Part shown: positions 58,856 through 64,000 of the stretch, one piece after another | Numbering within the stretch: position 1 is the first letter of the stretch | How the letters are laid out: each line of letters opens with the position of its first letter | Assembly (NCBI RefSeq): GCF_000292345.1 | Contig: NZ_ALOU01000019.1 | Span: 62,001-126,000 of the forward strand | DNA: 64,000 nt | From: Cupriavidus sp. BIS7 | Lineage (GTDB): Bacteria; Pseudomonadota; Gammaproteobacteria; Burkholderiales; Burkholderiaceae | Direction of reading: 5' to 3' | Position numbers and translations under genes: made by a program | The notes under the pieces: model-generated | What the model was told of the DNA's origin: nothing | Seen by the model: only the letters and a program-made list of their open reading frames with translations | The model's database searches: none

Positions 58856-60027
58856 ATCCCGAAGCGCTGGGCACGCGAGGTAAAGAAGATGCCGCTTGGA
58901 TGGTCGGCGGGCAGCGTGGCCAGCGGCTCGAAGCTGGCCGTGTCATAGACCATCACGCGATTGTCGTCACGGCACGACAGCCACACGGCCTCGCCCTTGG
59001 GGGTGAACTCCATGTGCAGCACGCCGCGGCATGGCTTGAGTGTGCGTACGACCTGCCTTTTGGCGGTATCGATGACCTGCACGGTGTCATTGTTCGGAAA
59101 GGCGAAGTTGACCCAGACCTGCCGTCCGTCCGGCCGTGCCATCACGAATACTGGCTGGCCGGCTACTTCCACACGGCCGGTTTCGCGCCATGCATTGGCC
59201 GTGTCGGCAATCAGGACTTCGTGACGCCCGATCGCGGGCAGCCATGCCTTGCCTTGCGCCATGGCCCAGCCGCGCAGGTGTGGCATTTTGTAGACGGGCA
59301 GCGGCGCCGTACCCCGCCCATAGCCCGACAGGACCCGTTGCGATGCGGGTGGCGTCTGCCACAGGTCGACCAATGCCAGGCCGTCCTCGCCGAACAATCC
59401 CGCCAGATACCAGCGGCCATCTGGCGTCACGAGCGCGTCATAGGGCTGGCGGCCTGCGGGTAGCCGGGTGACCTCGGGCTTGCGGGGATCGGCGATGTCG
59501 ATGATCCAGATCTCGCCGGCATCGAACAGGCTTGCGGCCAGGCGCTGGCCGGGCAGGTCGGCCAGGCCGACTACCTTCGAACGTTGGCCGTCGCGCGTTA
59601 TCGCCGGAATGTCGGCCAGCGGTTCGAGCGTGGCCGCGTCAAAGAGCCGGATGCCGCCGGGATCATAGTTCTGCGCGGCCACCACGCGGCCATCCTGGCT
59701 GATGGCGCCGCCAATGCTGTTGCCAGCCTGGATGACGCGATGGGTCACCGTGGCGCGCAACAGGTCCACGCGCGATAGTCCGCCATCGCGCCCGAATACG
59801 TAGGCGTATCGGCCGTCGCGCGCAAACACCACGCTCGCGTGCGACAGGTCGCCAAGACCGTCGATGGTGGCGAGCCGGGACATGCCCGTGGTCTCAACCA
59901 CCTGGATGCTGCCCGTGGCGCGTTCCACCACCACGCCCAGGTCGCCGGTGCCGCGCACAGCGCCAGTGCAACCGGCCAGTACCGTGCCCAGCAACAGCAC
60001 CAACGGAAGGGCGGCGCGGCGCATCAT
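58852..60027 (-). CDS. nirF: heme d1 biosynthesis protein NirF
   Basis: 391 residues, cytochrome-d1-like beta-propeller lipoprotein. Lipobox VLAGC (Cys near residue 20) anchors it in the periplasm; propeller motifs include FARDGRYAYVFGRDGGLSRVDL and HMEFTPKGEAVWLSCRDDNRVMVYD. NirF completes the last step of heme d1 (dihydro-heme d1 dehydrogenation) in known denitrifiers. Start ATG 60027 overlaps the cytochrome stop (ATGA). Intact, unlike the NirJ-like gene. Confidence 0.93.
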   Translation of the reverse strand: MMRRAALPLVLLLGTVLAGCTGAVRGTGDLGVVVERATGSIQVVETTGMSRLATIDGLGDLSHASVVFARDGRYAYVFGRDGGLSRVDLLRATVTHRVIQAGNSIGGAISQDGRVVAAQNYDPGGIRLFDAATLEPLADIPAITRDGQRSKVVGLADLPGQRLAASLFDAGEIWIIDIADPRKPEVTRLPAGRQPYDALVTPDGRWYLAGLFGEDGLALVDLWQTPPASQRVLSGYGRGTAPLPVYKMPHLRGWAMAQGKAWLPAIGRHEVLIADTANAWRETGRVEVAGQPVFVMARPDGRQVWVNFAFPNNDTVQVIDTAKRQVVRTLKPCRGVLHMEFTPKGEAVWLSCRDDNRVMVYDTASFEPLATLPADHPSGIFFTSRAQRFGM

Positions 60028-60383
60028 GGTTTGGGTGTGCCCGGTAGATGCCCGGACTGGAGTCTTTCGATCAGCCATCGTGCTTCGTCCTGTGTCATGA
60101 AGGGTTGCCAGGGCGGCATGGCTGTTCCGGGCCGTCCCTGGAGCACAGTGGCGACAAGGCCGTCGCGCGGCTTGTCGGCCAGCGCGGCCGATGTCAGCGG
60201 CGAGCCCAGTCCCCCCTGCAATGTCATGCCATGGCAGGCGCCACAATCGTCGCGCAGCAGCCGGACCAGTTCGGCCTGACGTGCAGGTGCCGGTGATGGT
60301 GCCGATGCCGGGGTCTCGGCGGCAATGGCCGTGGCGGCTAGCCAGGAAAGCAGCGGGACGCAGATCCAGCGCGTGGTAGACAT
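60024..60383 (-). CDS. small periplasmic c-type cytochrome, NirC-like
   Basis: 119 residues with a signal peptide (WICVPLLSWLAATAIAAE). One heme-binding CGACH and a distal Met in TAMPPW make it a monoheme class I cytochrome c. Position before nirF suggests NirC, the electron partner of nitrite reductase or of NirF. Start ATG 60383 is chosen; the longer frame runs into the carbonic anhydrase gene. Confidence 0.9.
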   Translation of the reverse strand: MSTTRWICVPLLSWLAATAIAAETPASAPSPAPARQAELVRLLRDDCGACHGMTLQGGLGSPLTSAALADKPRDGLVATVLQGRPGTAMPPWQPFMTQDEARWLIERLQSGHLPGTPKP

Positions 60384-60414
60384 GGGTCGCCAGCGAGTTG
60401 GGAAAATGCCGACA

Positions 60415-61155
60415 TCATGGTGAAGAAGCCATCGCATCGGCTTGATCGCTGTCAACGCCGGGCCGATTCGACCTGTCGTGCAGGGGACGGACGTTTGGGC
60501 CAAGCGGGCAGACGAGCGGCAGGAAGTCGTCGGCCCTTGGTGAGTAGGCCAGCAGCGCCCCCGCTTGAAGATCGAAGTACCAGCCATGCAGAGTCAGCGC
60601 TCCGCGTTCGCACGCCTGGCGCACGAACGGAAAGCTCTCCAGGTTGCGTATCGAAACAAGGATGGCGGCCTGTTCGCAGGCGCGCTGGCGTTCGGCGGGG
60701 TCGGCCTCGGGCAGGCTCTGCTCCACCAGGCGCCGTGCCGGGCTGGCAATGCGGACCCATGGGCCGATGAAGTCCTGCGCGCCGTCCGTGGTGCTGTCGT
60801 CGGGGCGGGCCAGCAGCGCGCGTATGCCGCCGCAACCGGCGTGCCCCATGACGATGATGCGTGCGACACGCAGTTGCTCCACGGCGAACTGGATCGCGGC
60901 CGACACCCCGTGAAGCCGGCCGCTGCCGCCGTCGCCATACGGCGGCACGAGGTTGGCGACGTTGCGCACGGTGAACAGCTCGCCGGGGTCGCAGCCGAGC
61001 AGCAGCCCCGGGTCCACGCGCGAATCGCTGCATCCGATCAGCAGTGTCTGTGGATGCTGGCCAGTGCGCAGGGCATCGAAAAGCTCGGGCTTGGCCTCGA
61101 AATAGCGCCGCTGGAACCGTTCGAAGCCCTTGAGCAGACGTTCGATCTCGTGCAT
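60415..61155 (-). CDS. can: beta-carbonic anhydrase
   Basis: 246 residues. Zinc ligands CSDSRVD (Cys, Asp), and the GHAGCGG pair (His, Cys) are conserved; ELFTVRNVANLVPPYG is typical. Interconverts CO2 and bicarbonate. It starts 12 bp after narI and precedes the cytochrome by 31 bp, all co-directional, so it appears part of the nar operon, an unusual place for this enzyme. Confidence 0.94.
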   Translation of the reverse strand: MHEIERLLKGFERFQRRYFEAKPELFDALRTGQHPQTLLIGCSDSRVDPGLLLGCDPGELFTVRNVANLVPPYGDGGSGRLHGVSAAIQFAVEQLRVARIIVMGHAGCGGIRALLARPDDSTTDGAQDFIGPWVRIASPARRLVEQSLPEADPAERQRACEQAAILVSIRNLESFPFVRQACERGALTLHGWYFDLQAGALLAYSPRADDFLPLVCPLGPNVRPLHDRSNRPGVDSDQADAMASSP

Positions 61156-61167
61156 GCCGATGCCGTC

Positions 61168-61851
61168 CTACCGGCTACGGACAAGCTGCCATGCGCGGCC
61201 CAGGTAAGTCACCGACGCAAAGCCGCTCCATACGTGCACCAGTCGCGTGAACGGGAAGATCGCGAACAGCGAGATGCCCATGAACAGGTGCGCCTTGAAG
61301 ACCAGCGGGGCATCGGCTACGTAGCTGGCCGCATCGCCACGCAGCGTGACGATATGCTGGGCCCAGGTCATCAACTGCACCATCATGTGGCCGTCCATAT
61401 GGCCGGCTGATTCGAAGATCGTCGACAGGCCAAGCAGCAGCGTGACCAGCAACCACAGCAGCAGCACCTTGTCGCCCGTGCGCGTGACAGCCGACACACG
61501 TGCGTTCGTAAGGCGCCGATGCAGCAGGATCAGCAGGCCGGTCAGGCACATCGTGCCCATTACGCCGCCGGCGATCATCGCCACGGCCTGCTTGAAGCTG
61601 TGCGAAACGCCGAGCGCATCCCACACCGCCACCGGCGTGAGCAGGCCTGCGAGGTGGCCGAAGAACAGGCCGAGGATGCCGACGTGGAACAGGATGTTGC
61701 CCGTGCGCAGGTTGCCGCGATGCAGCACCTGCGAGCTGTCCGATTTCCACGTGTACTGCTCGCGCTCGAAGCGCGCCAGGCTGCCGAACAGGAAGATTGC
61801 CGCGGCAATGTACGGGTAGATCCCGAAGAGGAACTGGTGGACCAGGTTCAT
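61168..61851 (-). CDS. narI: respiratory nitrate reductase gamma subunit
   Basis: Membrane-bound cytochrome b of NarGHI, passing electrons from quinol. 227 residues, five TM helices. VHQFLFGIYPYIAAAIFLFGSLARFER is the conserved first helix, HVGILGLFFGHL and HRRL contain heme-b His ligands. Follows narJ with about 37 bp. Confidence 0.95.
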   Translation of the reverse strand: MNLVHQFLFGIYPYIAAAIFLFGSLARFEREQYTWKSDSSQVLHRGNLRTGNILFHVGILGLFFGHLAGLLTPVAVWDALGVSHSFKQAVAMIAGGVMGTMCLTGLLILLHRRLTNARVSAVTRTGDKVLLLWLLVTLLLGLSTIFESAGHMDGHMMVQLMTWAQHIVTLRGDAASYVADAPLVFKAHLFMGISLFAIFPFTRLVHVWSGFASVTYLGRAWQLVRSR

Positions 61852-61888
61852 GGTAGTGGCTCTGGTTGGGTTTTCGTGCGTGACCGGG

Positions 61889-62548
61889 TCACGGGCGAGG
61901 GTGCGACGCAGCGCGCTTGTGGAACGTGATCACGTCGATGGCGGGCTTGTTACCCAGCAGCGGCTCCACGCCATCGGCCCCCGGCCCGAAGGTCTCCAGC
62001 GCTTCATCCATGTCGCGCACGGGTGGGTCCATCTGCATCACCGGCTGCACGTCGGTAAGCGTCTGGAGCACCGTGAAGACCGCCGCATAAGGGCTTTCAC
62101 TGCGCGCCAGACGGCCTCCGATGGCGGCCAACACGTGAATCGCATCGCCTAGCAACTGCTCGGAGCGCGCTTCCTTGCCGTCCAGCGCCAGCGCACCGAG
62201 GTACTCCAGGAACAGCGGCACGTAGTCGGGCAGTTCGGTGTCCAGCGGCTCGAAGCCATCGCGGCGGTACTCGTCGATCAGGTCGACCATGGCCTGGCCG
62301 CGGTCGCGGCTCTCGCCGTGCACGTGCTCGAACAGGTGCAGCGAATGGGCCGGGTTGCGATCGAACGTGGCGACGTAGTTTTCCTGCAGCGTGATCAGCG
62401 GCTGGCTGCGCAGCTGGGTAACCAGCGGTGCCAGCATGTCGCGCGCCTGCGGCCATTCGGCCAGTGCCCAGTCGATATCGACAAGGCGGTCTATCCATTC
62501 CTGCTCGGGATAGCAGAGCAGGGTGCTCAGTACTTGGTGAATCGGCAT
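61889..62548 (-). CDS. narJ: nitrate reductase molybdenum cofactor assembly chaperone
   Basis: Cytoplasmic chaperone inserting cofactor into NarG; not part of the final enzyme. 219 residues, all-helical TorD/NarJ type: LSTLLCYPEQEWIDRL and HLFEHVHGESRDRGQAMVDL. ATG 62548 is chosen over the longer frame. It lies between narH and narI, the canonical order. Confidence 0.94.
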   Translation of the reverse strand: MPIHQVLSTLLCYPEQEWIDRLVDIDWALAEWPQARDMLAPLVTQLRSQPLITLQENYVATFDRNPAHSLHLFEHVHGESRDRGQAMVDLIDEYRRDGFEPLDTELPDYVPLFLEYLGALALDGKEARSEQLLGDAIHVLAAIGGRLARSESPYAAVFTVLQTLTDVQPVMQMDPPVRDMDEALETFGPGADGVEPLLGNKPAIDVITFHKRAASHPRP

Positions 62549-62564
62549 GATCGTGTTCCTTCCA

Positions 62565-64000
62565 TTAGCCGGTGATGGCCTTGCGGCGCGAACGCGGCAG
62601 GTCGGCGTAGTAGACATCCTGCTTGGGCTTCTTGCTGCCGAACAGCGTGCCTTCGGAGTCGCCGCCCGAGCAGCCGTTGCCGAAGCTGAAGCCGCAGCTT
62701 CCCTTTTCGTCGAAGCTGTCTTCGGCCATTTCCTTGTGCGACGACGGCACGACGAAGCGGTCCTCGTAGTTGGCGATGGCCATGATCTGGTACATGTCCT
62801 CGACCTGCGCCGGCGTCAGGCCCACCTGTTCGAGCACGGCCAGGTCCTGCTCGCCGTCCACGGTCTGCGAGCGCTTGTACGCGCGCATCGCAAGCATGCG
62901 TTCCAGCGCGGACAGCACCGGGGCCACATCGCCTGCGGTGAGCAGGTTGGCCAGGTACTTGACCGGAATGCGCAGGCTCTTCACGTCTGGGATCACGCCA
63001 TTCATGCCCATGAAGCCGGATTCCGCGGCCGACTGGATCGGCGAGAGCGGCGGCACGTACCAGACCATTGGCAGCGTGCGGTACTCGGGGTGCAGCGGGA
63101 AGGCAATCTTCCACTCGCAGGCCATCTTGTAGACCGGCGACTTGACGGCTGCATCGAGCCAGCTTTGCGGAATGCCCTGGCGCAGCGCCTCTGCCTGGAT
63201 CGCGGGGTCGTGCGGGTCCAGGAAGACGTCCAGCTGCGACTGGTACAGGTCGCGCTCGTCTTCCACCGACGCGGCCTGCTCGATACGGTCGGCGTCATAG
63301 AGCATCACGCCGAGATAGCGGATACGGCCCACGCACGTTTCGGAGCAGACCGTTGGCTGCCCGGCCTCGATGCGCGGATAGCAGAACACGCACTTCTCGG
63401 CCTTGCCGGTCTGCCAGTTGAAGTAGATCTTCTTGTACGGGCAGCCGGAGACGCACATGCGCCAGCCGCGGCACTTGTCCTGGTCCACCAGCACGATGCC
63501 GTCTTCCTCGCGCTTGTAGACCGAGCCGGACGGGCACGACGCCACGCAGGTCGGGTTCAGGCAGTGCTCGCACAGGCGCGGCAAATACATCATGAAGGTG
63601 TTCTCGAACGTCGAGTACATGTCCTTCTGGATGTCGTCGAACAGCTTGTCGCGGCTGCGCTGATCAAATTCGCCGCCGAGGTCGTCTTCCCAGTTCGGAC
63701 CCCATTCGATCTTCTCCATCTTCTTGCCGGTGATCGCCGACACGGGCCGCGCGGTGGGCGGTGTCTGCATCAGCGGGGCGTTCTGCAGATGCTCGTAGTC
63801 GTAGGTGAACGGCTCATAGTAGTCGTCGATCTGCGGCAGGTTCGGGTTGGCGAAGATGTTGGAGAGGATCTTCGCCTTGCCGCCCTGGCGCGGCGTCAGG
63901 CTGCCGTCGGCATTGCGCTTCCAGCCGCCTTGCCACTTGTCCTGGTTTTCCCATTCCTTCGGGAAGCCGACACCGGGCTTGGTCTCCACGTTGTTGAACC
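62565..64000 (-). CDS. narH: respiratory nitrate reductase beta subunit, 5' end beyond window
   Basis: Iron-sulfur subunit of NarGHI. The coding frame runs to the right window edge; the visible part matches E. coli NarH from about residue 41 on (VETKPGVGFPKEWENQ). Cysteine clusters CEHCLNPTCVASCP, CRGWRMCVSGCPYKK and CVFC are visible; the Trp in CRGW marks the 3Fe-4S cluster. The first ferredoxin-type cluster is outside the window. narG would lie further right. Confidence 0.96.
   Translation of the reverse strand, partial: FNNVETKPGVGFPKEWENQDKWQGGWKRNADGSLTPRQGGKAKILSNIFANPNLPQIDDYYEPFTYDYEHLQNAPLMQTPPTARPVSAITGKKMEKIEWGPNWEDDLGGEFDQRSRDKLFDDIQKDMYSTFENTFMMYLPRLCEHCLNPTCVASCPSGSVYKREEDGIVLVDQDKCRGWRMCVSGCPYKKIYFNWQTGKAEKCVFCYPRIEAGQPTVCSETCVGRIRYLGVMLYDADRIEQAASVEDERDLYQSQLDVFLDPHDPAIQAEALRQGIPQSWLDAAVKSPVYKMACEWKIAFPLHPEYRTLPMVWYVPPLSPIQSAAESGFMGMNGVIPDVKSLRIPVKYLANLLTAGDVAPVLSALERMLAMRAYKRSQTVDGEQDLAVLEQVGLTPAQVEDMYQIMAIANYEDRFVVPSSHKEMAEDSFDEKGSCGFSFGNGCSGGDSEGTLFGSKKPKQDVYYADLPRSRRKAITG

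Overview
The window looks like chromosomal DNA of a Cupriavidus/Ralstonia-type betaproteobacterium (Burkholderiaceae). The reasons are high GC, dense coding, and gene orders typical of that group: ffs-dnaX-ybaB-recR, surE-pcm-nlpD-rpoS, ndk-rlmN-pilF-rodZ-ispG-hisS-yfgM-bamB-der-hfq-hflX-hflKC-hisZ-purA, and rnr-rlmB. A Bug-type solute receptor and a CaiB/HMG-CoA lyase pair, both common in this family, point the same way. No phage, insertion sequence, plasmid or CRISPR locus is visible. The organism assignment is inference from protein sequence and synteny, not from a search.

Layout. 1-1.43 kb: 3' end of an AddA-like helicase/nuclease. 1.5-5.2 kb: 4.5S SRP RNA on the minus strand, divergent from a B12-dependent ribonucleotide reductase, then an orphan DUF1120 fimbrial-like gene with its own terminator. 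5.3-8.7 kb: dnaX-ybaB-recR. 8.7-17.1 kb: an accessory metabolic block with a LysR regulator, CaiB CoA-transferase, HMG-CoA-lyase-like enzyme, Bug receptor, a NitT/TauT-type ABC importer and a quinone oxidoreductase. 17.3-24.3 kb: surE-pcm-nlpD-rpoS, two nucleases and rlmD. 24.4-42.9 kb: a long run of housekeeping genes from the Bax-inhibitor homologue to purA and a phosphoribosyltransferase. 43.0-44.6 kb: an Rrf2 regulator with its target oxidoreductase, then tRNA-Leu(CAG) with a tRNA-like remnant behind it. 44.7-50.7 kb: rnr, rlmB, sirtuin, transaldolase, rpiA. 50.7-64 kb: a nitrate respiration region.

The nitrate region is the most distinctive part. A NarX/NarL two-component system faces a hemerythrin gene and a polytopic membrane protein. 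On the minus strand, narH (cut by the window end), narJ and narI are followed by a beta-carbonic anhydrase, a small cytochrome c, nirF, two siroheme-decarboxylase-type genes and a NirJ-like gene, joined by tight spacing or stop/start overlaps. The NirJ-like protein has lost the CxxxCxxC motif that defines radical SAM enzymes, and nirS, nirE and nirN are absent from the window, so this branch is either decaying or making something other than heme d1. An FNR-like box lies upstream of the flavin oxidoreductase that follows.

Non-coding structure worth noting: two copies of a MITE-like inverted-repeat element (one carrying an extra palindromic block of about 80 bp); four copies of a CCCCTCTC/GAGAGGGG hairpin, three of them between convergent genes; three genes (dnaX, surE, rlmB) with TACAAT exactly 7 nt before ATG, as expected for leaderless mRNAs; and a matching dyad in front of both the Rrf2 gene and its neighbour.
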